Notes under the pieces: generated by a model
What the model saw: only the letters and a program-made list of their open reading frames with translations
Database searches by the model: none
Told to the model about the DNA's origin: nothing
NCBI GenBank assembly: GCA_018364635.1
Contig: JAGZLR010000010.1
Span: 1-50,717 of the forward strand
Source of the DNA: Clostridiales bacterium
GTDB lineage: Bacteria > Bacillota > Clostridia > Lachnospirales > Anaerotignaceae
DNA length: 50,717 nt
Reading direction: 5' to 3'
Made by a program: the position numbers and the translations under genes
In this document: piece by piece, positions 22,547 through 31,636 of the stretch
Numbering within the stretch: position 1 is the first letter of the stretch
Layout: every line of letters begins with the position of its first letter

Positions 22547-25500
22547 ATGTTGAAAAGATGGCTATCCATTTTTCTGGCGACATGCCTATCGTGTGGGTTG
22601 ACACCTGTTCACGCAGCATCAATGCAGGAGACGCCAAGTCAGAATTACATACTGATTTCGGAGAAAGACTTATCTCTGCCTACAGAACTGGAAGATCGAG
22701 AAGTAGAACAGCCTAAAAAACTGGATTTTGGAAAGGATGACTTTTCCCTATCTCCTGAAGCTATTACGGAGGAAGCGATAGAGGACGTAGAGAATACACT
22801 TGAAAAAACAGAAGATACTGTAGAGGAAGGGGCAGAAGAAGAGAGCATACCTGAAAAAACAGATGATAATGATAGAGAGCAGCCTGAAGAATTAGATTCT
22901 GAAACGGAAACTTCGCCATCATCTCCTGATACAACTGTAGAGGAAGAGCGGGAAGAAGAGAACATACCTGATAAAACGGAAGATAATGAGAAAGAACAGT
23001 CTAATAAACTGGATTCCGAAAAAGATATCCCACAGTCGTCTCCTGACACTACTGTAGAAGAAGAGGCAGAAAAGAATACGTCTGAAGAACTAGAGGATGA
23101 AAAAGATGTCCCTCAACCACCTCTCGAACCATCCATTGAGGGAAAAATAGAGGAAGAAGATGTACTCTCAGAGAAGTTGGAATTAGAGAAAGAGATAGAG
23201 CCGCTTCCTGTGAGTCAAGGTATAGTAGGTAGGGAAGAGATACAGATACAGACAAAACAAGAATTGATTGACTTGTTGAATAGAGAGCTAGTATCTAGTG
23301 TTGGGGTACAGGGAGATTTCAGGCGTTATGGTATCAATAATGCGGACATCTATTTGAACGAAGACATTACGATTTCATCTGACGATATCAATGCACAACT
23401 GCCAGGGAATACCCTTTATTCTAATTATGAAAATTCTTTTAGTCTACAAAACAGCAATTTTTATGGCAATGGACATACAATAACAATTGAGCAGGGCCAG
23501 CGAAGATTGTATCCTTTATTCGGAAATTTGTTAGCCACAAATGATTTTATTGGCACAGTCAGTGAACTTTCTATCGTTTATAGAGGGGATGTATGTGGGG
23601 CAGGGTTTGCCCAAGGGATTTACCAGCGCAATAATTTTTATGGAACAAATTTTCAAATTCAGGATATCAATATTACGGTAGAGGGGAATATACTGCCATA
23701 TTCTACTTCATACTGGACACAGAATGACAATACACACAATACAGTTGCAGAGGCGGTTGGATTTGCGTTTCGTGTTGATGGAACATCGGTTGAAAATGTC
23801 AACATCTATGTGGAAGGCAATATTGGAAGTTTAAATCCAGAGCCATATGAACATGCGGAAACAGAATTGATTTTTGGACGCTCTTCGGGATTTTCTTTAG
23901 ATCGCACACTGCGTGGTCATGAGAGCCTTGATAGCGAAAAAATGCAAAATATCCAAGATGTGACCATTCAGATAGGTGGATCTATTTTGGCTGCTGGACA
24001 TCATTTCAGGGCAGAGGCTATTGGATTGGGCTATGACATGCAAGAAAAGAAATATCATGATATTACTCTTAGAGTAGGCGGGGATATTAAAGCTGTTTCA
24101 GAGGGAGACTCTCTGTTTGATAAGCCATATAGTTATATCCATGATCCGTTATTAGCCTGTGCAACAGGACATGATTTGCATCATATTGAAGATGCGGTAT
24201 TCACCATTCAAGGCAGTATTATTGCTGAAAATCATAGCAACCTAGGAATGGACACACATGCTATGGGGCTTGGCGACTGGGATTATCTAAATGATATGTC
24301 TGACTCCTTTCTTCAGAAATATCCGTTTACCATTCAAAATGTTATATTAACTGTTGGGGGAGATATTCATGCGGAATCTACTACCCCAGAATATGAAATT
24401 GGAGCGGATGGAATTGATACGGTAGCATGTGCTGGTATGTTTAACAATATGTCTGGCGGTTTGGAGAACTATGACACATTTCAGAACAATCATATCCAAG
24501 TGTCAGGAGATGTATCTGCAGAAGGTCAGACAGGAACATCTTTTGCAATGTTCTGGGGATACTTTATGGGGGAAGATAACCAGTTTTTTGCAAACACGCT
24601 AACAGCTTCTAGTATCAAAGGAAAAGTCATTGCGGCACCGTTTTACCATTTTGTAAAAGGAGCAAGAAATACCGTTTCTTTGGCAGATGGTATATACGCA
24701 CAGGGAGATGGTGGCAGTGCCGCAGGATTTGCTATCACGACAACACAGTTTGATGGTGCAGCGGACCAAAATAACATTGAGGTGAAAACAATTCAGACAG
24801 ATGGTCTGAATAACATCGGAGGCTTTGCGGTCTCGACAGGAAAGCATGATAATCAGCCTCAGATTGATGTTATGATTCAAAACATTGATCTTGTATTTGA
24901 TAAAGTTATTTTGGAGGGATCCAAGAAAAAAGCCGTTGTTGGTGGATTTATTGCCAATAATAGTGGAGCAATTAAAAACTGTACAGTGACATGCAGGGAT
25001 TTTTCTTCTTCTGCTGATGATACGCAGTACATCGGAGGTTTTGTCGGTCGAAATAATGGAAAAGGAAACATTTCCGATAGTAAGGTCAATATGGAAGGCC
25101 TCAAAATAACAGGATTTGGAAGTATTGGCGGCTTTGTTGGAGAAAACAGAGGAACTATTGATGTGTCCTGTGCAAATTTGAGTGATATTACAGTTTACGG
25201 AGATCCACAGACGATGACAGGGAATAACCAAAGTATTGGTGGTTTTGAAGGATATGGATATGGTGGACAAATTATGAATTCTGCTGTATTTATTAGAGAT
25301 TCTATTACAGCCAGCAATGGAAATTATGTAAACCTTGGCGGTTTCACAGGTCTTTCTTCTGAAGAAGATCATCAAAACAATGCAGCTCAGATAGGAGAAA
25401 ATTTGAGTTCTATAGATAACGCGGGCGTAGTGACTATTGGTGGATATGCGGGAAAACTTTGGTCTGTATACAGTAGTAAAATGTCAGTAGAGCGTTCTAC

Positions 25501-28195
25501 TGTACTTGTCTTTGGTAATCTAGAGGGGACATCTATCTCTAAGAACAATCCTAGTTTGGTTGGAGGATTTGCTGGTGTTTTGCAAGGAAGAGGTGGCGAC
25601 TCTTCGACAGCGATTATCACAGATTCTGCCTGCTTTGTTGGTGGGAAAAAGCATATGGCATCACCTATTGCTGGAGGTGAGGCGGCTGCAGTAGGAATCC
25701 TTTATGATGGGACATTAAGTGGGTTTACAGTTTTGGGAACTATGATGAAAGATATGCCTGAAAATGGGATAGCACCAGAACAATACTTGACTCTTATGAG
25801 TCCGGCCTCTCAAGTGAGAAACAATTTCTTTGTGGAGGTGAAGGGAAATAGCCGAATAGCAGCACCGATTACAGTTTCTAAAGACGGAGATTTCCTTCAG
25901 GGCGCAGAAATAGGTAGAGTGGACATAGCGGCTCGTACACTACAAAAAGATTATTGGGGAAAAGATGCTGTGTCGGAAAAGATAACAGCTCCATATGCTG
26001 ATTTTGCCTATGTGACACAAAAGAGCAATGGTATTACGCTCCAAGCCATCTCAAATGGCGCGGGAACGATTTCCTCTGGAGCATTTGCAACTGCTTCTAT
26101 ACCTGATTTTTATACACGTCATTTGGCTTTATGGTCTGGTACAGTAGGTACCCCTGGCCCAGTTTATGATATTCTTGGGATTGCTGATATGACTGAGCTT
26201 CCTGATGTGATTGAAGTGATACCGAAAGACCCAACAAAGCCATTTCATCCGGAAATACCTGATGATTTTAATAATAACCAGACGACGCCGATTGGGTATG
26301 TCCGCGTGGTTTTTTTGGCAGGTGCAAATGGTAAGTTTGGTAAGTATGACATAGACGTGGATAAGGTAAAAGTGGCTTATGATGTAAAACAAGATAAAAC
26401 TTGGGCAGCAGTTCCGGTGCCAACGCCAATTGCCCAAAATGGTTATCAGGTACTAGATGGCACAAAACGGTGGACTCCTGAATTACCGAACAACACGACA
26501 AAGGTTACTGGAGGAACATACACCGCACAGTATCAAAAACAATCCAGTGATAAAATCTTGTGGTATGAAGAAGTGTATCTTCAAGAAGGAGATGGTATAT
26601 TCCATCGTTGGCTGTATGAAACTGGCGGTAAATCAAAACCAGATGACATTGTAAGTATTGATACAACAATGTTTGATGGTAAAAAAACAGCGTGGGGCGC
26701 TACATTGGGTATAGAATATGTGTTTGATGCTAACAATACACAAAATAGGCTGCGAGATACGGCAATAAATGTAGGACGCGTGAATCCGCTTCGCATTTAT
26801 TATAAGTGTGCGCCTCACACTGTAACATATCAATATGAAGGAGATGTTCCTGTAGGAGCACCACCAGTGCCTGAGAAGGTAGAGTCTTGGTATAGTGCTA
26901 ACGTTCAGATTTCAAATATGCCTACATTGGCTGGGTATCGTTTTTCGGGCTGGATGACAGATGCAGAGGGCGCTGTGGTTGATAAAGGTGTTTTAACAAT
27001 GCCGAATGCAGATGTTGTACTAAAGGGTTCATGGGAAAAAGTTGATACTGCAACAGTCACCTTCCATGTCTCTAATGGTACTTGGAAGGATGGTACTGTG
27101 GCAGACAAACAGGTCATTATTGTGCTTACTGATGACAAGGGAACGTTAAATATTGACAGCATTCCTACTGGTATGAAGGCAAACAAAGGGTATAAAAGCG
27201 GAAAATGGGATAAAGAGCCAGATACAGCGATAGGTGCTGTGACAGGTAATATAGTTTATACTTACTCATTCCGCAAAGATAGTAGCCATGGTGGAAACAG
27301 TGGAGACAGCGAAAGTACACAATACACTCTCACCTATATATCCAATGGCGGCACGGAATATGAGGATGAGCGTTACAGACTTGGTACGACTGTAAAACTT
27401 AATAAGACTCCAGAACGTGGAGGCTATACTTTCACTGGTTGGTATGCCGATAAAAAACTCACCCATGCAATCAATAAAATTAAGATGAATGGAAATAAAA
27501 CTGTATATGCAGGTTGGGAAAAGGAAGAAAAACTCTATATCCCAGATATGCTCAATGGAGACGACCACTTTGCCTATGTGGAAGGGTACACAGATGGTAC
27601 TGTCAGACCAAATAATAAAATTACAAGGGCAGAAGTAGCTATGATCTTTTATCGGTTATTGGAAGAAGATGTACGTAATACAAATAAAATAAATACTAAC
27701 ACCTTCTCTGATGTGACAGAAGAAATGTGGTTTAATACTGCTATTTCTACAATTGCAAAGTTAGGGATTGTAAGTGGACGTTCAATGGATATCTTTGATC
27801 CTAATGCACCAATTACTCGTGCTGAGTTCGCTGCGATTTGTGCACGCTTTGACCATTCTGATATTGAATTTAGCGGACATTTCTCTGATGTCGAGCAGCA
27901 TTGGGCAAAAAACGCTATCGAACGAGCAACGGCTTTGGGATGGGTATCGGGCTATACAGATCAAACATTCCGTCCAGATAATTATATCACTCGTGCTGAG
28001 GCTATGGCTATGATTAACCGGGTTTTGGGGCGGTTGCCTGAAACAAAGTATGATCTTCTTCCTAGAATGAAGACTTGGCCAGATAATGCTGATCCAGATG
28101 TATGGTATTATATAACTGTTCAGGAGGCTACCAATAGCCATACATTTGAACGGAAGACTGATGGTGTACATGAGATTTGGAAAAAATTAAAGTAA
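22547..28195 (+). CDS. Giant SLH-anchored surface protein with beta-solenoid repeats
   Basis: A secreted cell-surface protein of 1882 residues. Layout: signal peptide ending in HAAS near residue 26; an acidic Glu/Pro-rich region (about 38-225) with tandem repeats; a beta-solenoid-like region (about 230-740) with repeated V-x-G-[NSD]-I turns (TVEGNI, YVEGNI, QIGGSI, RVGGDI, TVGGDI, QVSGDV); a GLUG-like region (about 750-1010) with repeated GGF motifs (VGGFIANNSGAI, IGGFVGENRGTI); InlB-like modules near 1425-1500 and 1593-1660; and three SLH domains (about 1670-1860) that usually hold proteins to pyruvylated wall polymer. ATG 22547 follows AAAGGAGGA; the frame opens earlier at 22493. Adhesion is likely but unproven. 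Confidence 0.9.
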   Translation: MLKRWLSIFLATCLSCGLTPVHAASMQETPSQNYILISEKDLSLPTELEDREVEQPKKLDFGKDDFSLSPEAITEEAIEDVENTLEKTEDTVEEGAEEESIPEKTDDNDREQPEELDSETETSPSSPDTTVEEEREEENIPDKTEDNEKEQSNKLDSEKDIPQSSPDTTVEEEAEKNTSEELEDEKDVPQPPLEPSIEGKIEEEDVLSEKLELEKEIEPLPVSQGIVGREEIQIQTKQELIDLLNRELVSSVGVQGDFRRYGINNADIYLNEDITISSDDINAQLPGNTLYSNYENSFSLQNSNFYGNGHTITIEQGQRRLYPLFGNLLATNDFIGTVSELSIVYRGDVCGAGFAQGIYQRNNFYGTNFQIQDINITVEGNILPYSTSYWTQNDNTHNTVAEAVGFAFRVDGTSVENVNIYVEGNIGSLNPEPYEHAETELIFGRSSGFSLDRTLRGHESLDSEKMQNIQDVTIQIGGSILAAGHHFRAEAIGLGYDMQEKKYHDITLRVGGDIKAVSEGDSLFDKPYSYIHDPLLACATGHDLHHIEDAVFTIQGSIIAENHSNLGMDTHAMGLGDWDYLNDMSDSFLQKYPFTIQNVILTVGGDIHAESTTPEYEIGADGIDTVACAGMFNNMSGGLENYDTFQNNHIQVSGDVSAEGQTGTSFAMFWGYFMGEDNQFFANTLTASSIKGKVIAAPFYHFVKGARNTVSLADGIYAQGDGGSAAGFAITTTQFDGAADQNNIEVKTIQTDGLNNIGGFAVSTGKHDNQPQIDVMIQNIDLVFDKVILEGSKKKAVVGGFIANNSGAIKNCTVTCRDFSSSADDTQYIGGFVGRNNGKGNISDSKVNMEGLKITGFGSIGGFVGENRGTIDVSCANLSDITVYGDPQTMTGNNQSIGGFEGYGYGGQIMNSAVFIRDSITASNGNYVNLGGFTGLSSEEDHQNNAAQIGENLSSIDNAGVVTIGGYAGKLWSVYSSKMSVERSTVLVFGNLEGTSISKNNPSLVGGFAGVLQGRGGDSSTAIITDSACFVGGKKHMASPIAGGEAAAVGILYDGTLSGFTVLGTMMKDMPENGIAPEQYLTLMSPASQVRNNFFVEVKGNSRIAAPITVSKDGDFLQGAEIGRVDIAARTLQKDYWGKDAVSEKITAPYADFAYVTQKSNGITLQAISNGAGTISSGAFATASIPDFYTRHLALWSGTVGTPGPVYDILGIADMTELPDVIEVIPKDPTKPFHPEIPDDFNNNQTTPIGYVRVVFLAGANGKFGKYDIDVDKVKVAYDVKQDKTWAAVPVPTPIAQNGYQVLDGTKRWTPELPNNTTKVTGGTYTAQYQKQSSDKILWYEEVYLQEGDGIFHRWLYETGGKSKPDDIVSIDTTMFDGKKTAWGATLGIEYVFDANNTQNRLRDTAINVGRVNPLRIYYKCAPHTVTYQYEGDVPVGAPPVPEKVESWYSANVQISNMPTLAGYRFSGWMTDAEGAVVDKGVLTMPNADVVLKGSWEKVDTATVTFHVSNGTWKDGTVADKQVIIVLTDDKGTLNIDSIPTGMKANKGYKSGKWDKEPDTAIGAVTGNIVYTYSFRKDSSHGGNSGDSESTQYTLTYISNGGTEYEDERYRLGTTVKLNKTPERGGYTFTGWYADKKLTHAINKIKMNGNKTVYAGWEKEEKLYIPDMLNGDDHFAYVEGYTDGTVRPNNKITRAEVAMIFYRLLEEDVRNTNKINTNTFSDVTEEMWFNTAISTIAKLGIVSGRSMDIFDPNAPITRAEFAAICARFDHSDIEFSGHFSDVEQHWAKNAIERATALGWVSGYTDQTFRPDNYITRAEAMAMINRVLGRLPETKYDLLPRMKTWPDNADPDVWYYITVQEATNSHTFERKTDGVHEIWKKLK
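22814..23123 (+). repeat. Tandem acidic repeats inside the SLH protein
   Basis: Three imperfect direct repeats start at 22814, 22928 and 23045 (periods 114 and 117 bp), encoding units of the form DTTVEEE..., IPDKTEDNE..., LDSEKD...SSP. The third is truncated. They form a negatively charged, probably extended stalk. Length may vary between strains through repeat slippage. Confidence 0.75.
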
Positions 28196-28222
28196 TCAAA
28201 GCAACAAGAAAGGAGAATTTGT

Positions 28223-28420
28223 ATGATAGACAAAGGATTCACTGACCAGGTAAAAGGAAAAGTAAAGAAAGTTGTAGGAGAGATCACAGGGGATCAAAAG
28301 ACAAAGGCAGAAGGTATGATCGATCAGGTGGTTGGAAAAACGAAAGAAGCAGTCTCTGATACAAAAGATGTGATTGAAGAGGTGGCGGAGAAGGCAAAAG
28401 AGGCTCTTGACAAGAAGTAA
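28223..28420 (+). CDS. CsbD-family stress protein
   Basis: A 65-residue, highly charged helical protein beginning MIDKGFTDQVKGKVKKVVGE and continuing ITGDQKTKAEGMIDQVVGKT, the CsbD signature. CsbD proteins are general-stress proteins of unknown biochemical role (sigma-B controlled in B. subtilis). It lies 27 bp after the SLH gene with its own site AGAAAGGAG and no promoter in between, so it is probably expressed with the surface protein. A terminator follows. Confidence 0.88.
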   Translation: MIDKGFTDQVKGKVKKVVGEITGDQKTKAEGMIDQVVGKTKEAVSDTKDVIEEVAEKAKEALDKK

Positions 28421-28482
28421 AGCGGCATATTCCTATTTTTAGAGGAAAGTAACAATTAGATTTTTGTTGATAGTCTGTGAAT

Positions 28483-28515
28483 AAAAAACCTTCCAGTAAT
28501 TCTGGAAGGTTTTTG
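28483..28515 (+). terminator. Terminator after the SLH-csbD pair
   Basis: Arms AAAAACCTTCCAG and CTGGAAGGTTTTT surround a short TAATT loop, giving a strong intrinsic terminator. Confidence 0.92.
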
Positions 28516-28642
28516 TGACTATATAGGGGCTTTACTAGAGAAACAATGTAGATTTGCAAAGTCCTCCCCTATTTTTATAAAGTGTTGTACCATTGCTTAT
28601 AAAAATTAAAATATTTATTTTATTGATAGACGAAAATTATGT

Positions 28643-28648
28643 TATGAT
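28643..28648 (+). promoter_or_regulatory. Extended -10 promoter candidate for dinB
   Basis: TATGAT is preceded by TGT, an extended -10 arrangement; -35 candidates upstream are weak. It lies about 45 bases before the AGGAGGTGG ribosome binding site and overlaps the first in-frame ATG (28644), which argues against that ATG as the start codon. Confidence 0.4.
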
Positions 28649-28694
28649 AAGTATAAAGAAGATCATATTTTTCTTTAGAGTAGGAGGTGGGGGC

Positions 28695-29936
28695 ATAGAA
28701 AGGACAATTTTGCATTGTGATTGTAATAGTTTTTATGCATCTGTGGAATGCATTTTTCACCCAAAACTGAAAACTGTTCCTATGGCTGTAGGGGGGAGCG
28801 AGAAGAACCGGCATGGAATCATTTTAGCGAAAAATGAGTTAGCCAAAAAGTATCATGTTAAAACAGCAGAGCCAATTTGGCAGGCAAAAAGAAAGTGTCC
28901 TGATTTGATTGTAGTGCCTCCACATAGAAAAGAATACTTCAAATATTCAAATCTTATCAGAGAGATCTATCAGGAGTATACAGATCAAGTAGAGCCGTTT
29001 GGTCTGGATGAAGCGTGGTTAGATGTAACAGCGAGTCAGAGTCTTTTTGGTGATGGGAAGCAGATTGCGGATGCTCTGCGTAATCGGATTCGAGAAGAAC
29101 TTGGTTTGACGATTTCCGTAGGGGTTTCTTTCAATAAAATTTTTGCAAAACTTGGAAGTGATTATAAAAAACCAGATGCTACAACTATTATTGACAAAAA
29201 AAATTTTCAAGAAGTCGTTTACCCGTTACCGACATCTGCACTTTTATTTGTAGGGAAGAATGCAGAAAAAACACTAAAGACATTAGGAATCAGGACAATT
29301 GGTCAGTTAGCCGAATTTCCGGTTGATATATTAGAAAGCAAACTAGGGAAGACTGGAAAGCTGCTGCATACATATGCACGAGGTGAGGATGAGAGTCTGG
29401 TGAAAACGATTTATGATGGGAAAGAAATCAAATCGATTGGAAATAGTATTACATTTTGTAGAAACTTGATTACCGAGGAAGACATACAAAAAGGTGTCGA
29501 AGCACTGTCAGATAAGGTAGCAAGTAGGCTAAGAAAGCAACATGTAAAATGTTGGACAGTGCAGATATTGATAAAAGATGCCCAGTTTCATCTTATTTCA
29601 AGACAAAGACCATTGACTTCTCCAACAAACTTGGCCAAAGATTTGGAGGAAAGTGTATATGATATGATTTGTAAACACTGGATAATAGGAAATCCTATTC
29701 GAATGCTTTCTATTCAATGTAGCCATTTGATTCCAGAAAGTAAGGCTATCTGTCAACTTTCTTTATCCTCAAAGCAGGATGATAACCAAATTCGCCAGGA
29801 AAAATTAGAAAAGGCGATGGACATGATACGAGACAGGTTTGGCAAAAATGCAGTGATGAAAGCAAATTTAATGCAGGATGATATTGGATTTGGAAGAGAA
29901 AATGCCATAGAGGAGGATATGCAGGATAAATTTTAG
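28695..29936 (+). CDS. dinB: Y-family DNA polymerase (DinB/Pol IV type)
   Basis: An error-prone translesion polymerase. The catalytic palm shows the first metal-binding Asp in TILHCDCNSFYASVEC and the second acidic pair in FGLDEAWLDVT; the little-finger domain follows to the C-terminus. From the proposed start it is 413 residues. Family members begin right before ERTILHCD, and here that codon is ATA at 28695, 7 nt after GGAGG; the nearest in-frame ATGs (28644, 28593) have no ribosome binding site and add hydrophobic residues foreign to the family. The start therefore remains uncertain. Its neighbours give no functional hint. Confidence 0.88.
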   Translation: MERTILHCDCNSFYASVECIFHPKLKTVPMAVGGSEKNRHGIILAKNELAKKYHVKTAEPIWQAKRKCPDLIVVPPHRKEYFKYSNLIREIYQEYTDQVEPFGLDEAWLDVTASQSLFGDGKQIADALRNRIREELGLTISVGVSFNKIFAKLGSDYKKPDATTIIDKKNFQEVVYPLPTSALLFVGKNAEKTLKTLGIRTIGQLAEFPVDILESKLGKTGKLLHTYARGEDESLVKTIYDGKEIKSIGNSITFCRNLITEEDIQKGVEALSDKVASRLRKQHVKCWTVQILIKDAQFHLISRQRPLTSPTNLAKDLEESVYDMICKHWIIGNPIRMLSIQCSHLIPESKAICQLSLSSKQDDNQIRQEKLEKAMDMIRDRFGKNAVMKANLMQDDIGFGRENAIEEDMQDKF

Positions 29937-30108
29937 TGATTGAACTCAAATGGATACTTGTTGTATTTATTTAGATAAGACGGAGGGGAAAAAGCCCTTG
30001 AGAAGGTGATAACTTTTTTAATTATATGAATTATAATAAAATAACGATATTAAATTGAATAATACCTTACCTGAAAATCATATCATAAGTATAGGGGTGA
30101 GATATTAT

Positions 30109-30420
30109 ATGTATGCAACTTTTCTAAGAAAAAGAATCGAACAGTTAAGATTGAAAAAGAATGTGTCAGAATATCAAATGAGTTATGATTTAGGTCATAG
30201 CAGAAGCTATATCAATAATATCTGTTCTGGCAAAGCTTTACCGTCCATGTCCGAATTTTTTAGCATTTGCGAATACTTTAATACAACACCAAAAGATTTT
30301 TTTGACGAGACAATAGAAAATCCACCTTTAGTGAAACAAGCAATGAGTAGTTTTCGTCAGTTGTCCTATGAGGACATGCTGTTAATTTTAAGTAATATCA
30401 ATAGACTATTAAAATCATAA
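30109..30420 (+). CDS. XRE-type helix-turn-helix regulator
   Basis: A 103-residue DNA-binding protein with a Cro/CI-type helix-turn-helix at about residues 5-62 (RKRIEQLRLKKNVSEYQMSY through SFFSICEYF-like helices) and a short helical tail. The motif GHSRSYINNICSGKALPSM matches the recognition-helix area. ATG 30109 follows AGGGGTGAG; a TTG at 30055 would add unrelated residues. It is monocistronic, ended by a terminator. Its targets are unknown; self-regulation is common for such small regulators. Confidence 0.85.
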   Translation: MYATFLRKRIEQLRLKKNVSEYQMSYDLGHSRSYINNICSGKALPSMSEFFSICEYFNTTPKDFFDETIENPPLVKQAMSSFRQLSYEDMLLILSNINRLLKS

Positions 30421-30448
30421 AGAGAAGGGAATGTCCCTTCTCTTTATA
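30421..30448 (+). terminator. Terminator after the XRE regulator
   Basis: Arms AGAGAAGGGA and TCCCTTCTCT are a perfect 10-bp stem with an ATG loop, followed by TTATATT. Confidence 0.82.
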
Positions 30449-30494
30449 TTATAGTCAAAATAGATACATTATTCTTACGATTTACAGAGGTTAC

Positions 30495-30522
30495 TTTTAC
30501 GGAACATATCTTATGGTATAAT
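30495..30522 (+). promoter_or_regulatory. Promoter of the membrane-anchored protein gene
   Basis: TTTTAC (30495-30500) and TATAAT (30517-30522) are 16 bases apart, and TGG precedes the -10 box (extended -10). Confidence 0.65.
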
Positions 30523-30589
30523 ACCCTCATGCTGATTGATAAAAATGAGTGATTTATGCTCTGGATTTGATATAAAAAGGAGTTTATGC

Positions 30590-31057
30590 ATGAAGGGAAC
30601 AATAAATATCATATTTGCAGTAATTGCTGTTTTGATATGTGTGTCTGCGGGCATCTTGTATCAAATGGACCAAGATATGAAACAAAATGGTCCGATTCTA
30701 TTTACGGTGGAAAGCATTTCGGAGAAAAAGGAGGATGTGTTGACAAGCACGGAAGGATGGAAAGAAGCTGAAATTACTGCTGTGTCAGAAGATCATACAT
30801 CAATCACGGCGAAATTACTGTCTAGGAATGAGGAATTAAAGGATACTTATGCGATTGAAGGAAATGAAGCTGGAATTTACACAGATAACAGTGAGGAGAT
30901 AGGCTGTTCCATGCAGTTTTCAGATTTTAAAAAAGGAGATATCATTCAATTTAAATTTCAGGAGGTATTGAATACAGATCCTGTTCTGGTGAAAGCAAAA
31001 GAGATTATTCTGCTGGATAGAGCAATTTTATCAGTACAAGAAAAAAGCACTAGTTGA
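30590..31057 (+). CDS. Small membrane-anchored protein of unknown function
   Basis: A 155-residue protein with a single N-terminal hydrophobic segment (INIIFAVIAVLICVSAGILY, about residues 4-23) and a soluble, acidic, presumably extracellular domain that looks beta-rich and OB-like (EAEITAVSEDHTSITAKLL, GDIIQFKF). No family was recognized. ATG 30590 follows AAAAAGGAG. It has its own promoter and terminator. Confidence 0.7.
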   Translation: MKGTINIIFAVIAVLICVSAGILYQMDQDMKQNGPILFTVESISEKKEDVLTSTEGWKEAEITAVSEDHTSITAKLLSRNEELKDTYAIEGNEAGIYTDNSEEIGCSMQFSDFKKGDIIQFKFQEVLNTDPVLVKAKEIILLDRAILSVQEKSTS

Positions 31058-31145
31058 AATTATGGCGTTTTTTGTGACAGGTATTCCATTTTTCAGTTGT
31101 ATTTATAGCATCTATAATTGGTATTAAAACTAATTTAAATAAATC

Positions 31146-31181
31146 AACAGGGCGCAAAGTGAAACTTATGCGCCCTGTTTT
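31146..31181. terminator. Terminator between convergent genes
   Basis: Arms AACAGGGCGCA (31146-31156) and TGCGCCCTGTT (31169-31179) form a perfect 11-bp stem followed by Ts on the plus strand. It ends the 30590 gene and touches the end of the convergent CBS-domain gene, so it may serve both. Confidence 0.88.
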
Positions 31182-31610
31182 TTACTCGAATGATTGGTTG
31201 GATGTTTTTTCTGTACTATTTTTATTTAAAAAATATTTGATGATATCTCTTCTTGTGACAATTCCGATAAAAGAATCTCTGTCGTCTACAACAGGAATAA
31301 AGTTTTGATTCATGGAGCGGTCTAATAGTTCATCCATAGGAACGCTGATTCTTACTGCAGGATTCAAATTTTTACGAACAATATCACGTACCAAATATTT
31401 ATCTTGTGCCAAACTATCTTCTTTGTGTGCCACTATATGCCAAAGAAAATCACCTTCATTGACACAACCGACAAATTTTCCGTTTTCTCCTAAGACGGGA
31501 ATGGCTGTAAATCCATTGGCATGCATAGTTTCAAGGCCTTGGCGTATTGTATTTGTCTCATATAAGTAAGAAACAATTTCTTTTGGCTTTAAAAGCATAA
31601 TAACATTCAT
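31182..31610 (-). CDS. CBS-domain pair protein
   Basis: A 142-residue stand-alone protein of two CBS domains (about residues 12-60 and 75-130), recognizable by GFTAIPVLGENGKFVGCVNEGDF and FIPVVDDRDSFIGIVTRRDII. CBS pairs bind adenine nucleotides such as AMP, ATP or SAM and act as energy sensors. The start at 31610 (MNVIMLLKPKEIV) is chosen because TGAGGT lies 7 nt upstream; a TTG at 31634 is less likely. It follows the CoA-binding gene closely, so the two form an operon. Confidence 0.88.
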   Translation of the reverse strand: MNVIMLLKPKEIVSYLYETNTIRQGLETMHANGFTAIPVLGENGKFVGCVNEGDFLWHIVAHKEDSLAQDKYLVRDIVRKNLNPAVRISVPMDELLDRSMNQNFIPVVDDRDSFIGIVTRRDIIKYFLNKNSTEKTSNQSFE

Positions 31611-31636
31611 ATAATAAACCTCATTTCCAATCAAAT

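Noticed and set aside
22814..23123. CRISPR-like array
   Set aside because: The repeats are imperfect, 114-117 bp long, contiguous and in frame within a protein.
24599..25375. 258-codon minus-strand frame opposite the SLH gene
   Set aside because: Cysteine- and serine-rich translation typical of an antisense shadow; the plus-strand repeats explain the sequence.
28593..28694. ATG starts at 28593 or 28644 for the Y-family polymerase
   Set aside because: Neither has a ribosome binding site; the added residues are hydrophobic, unlike the family, and 28644 overlaps a likely -10 box.
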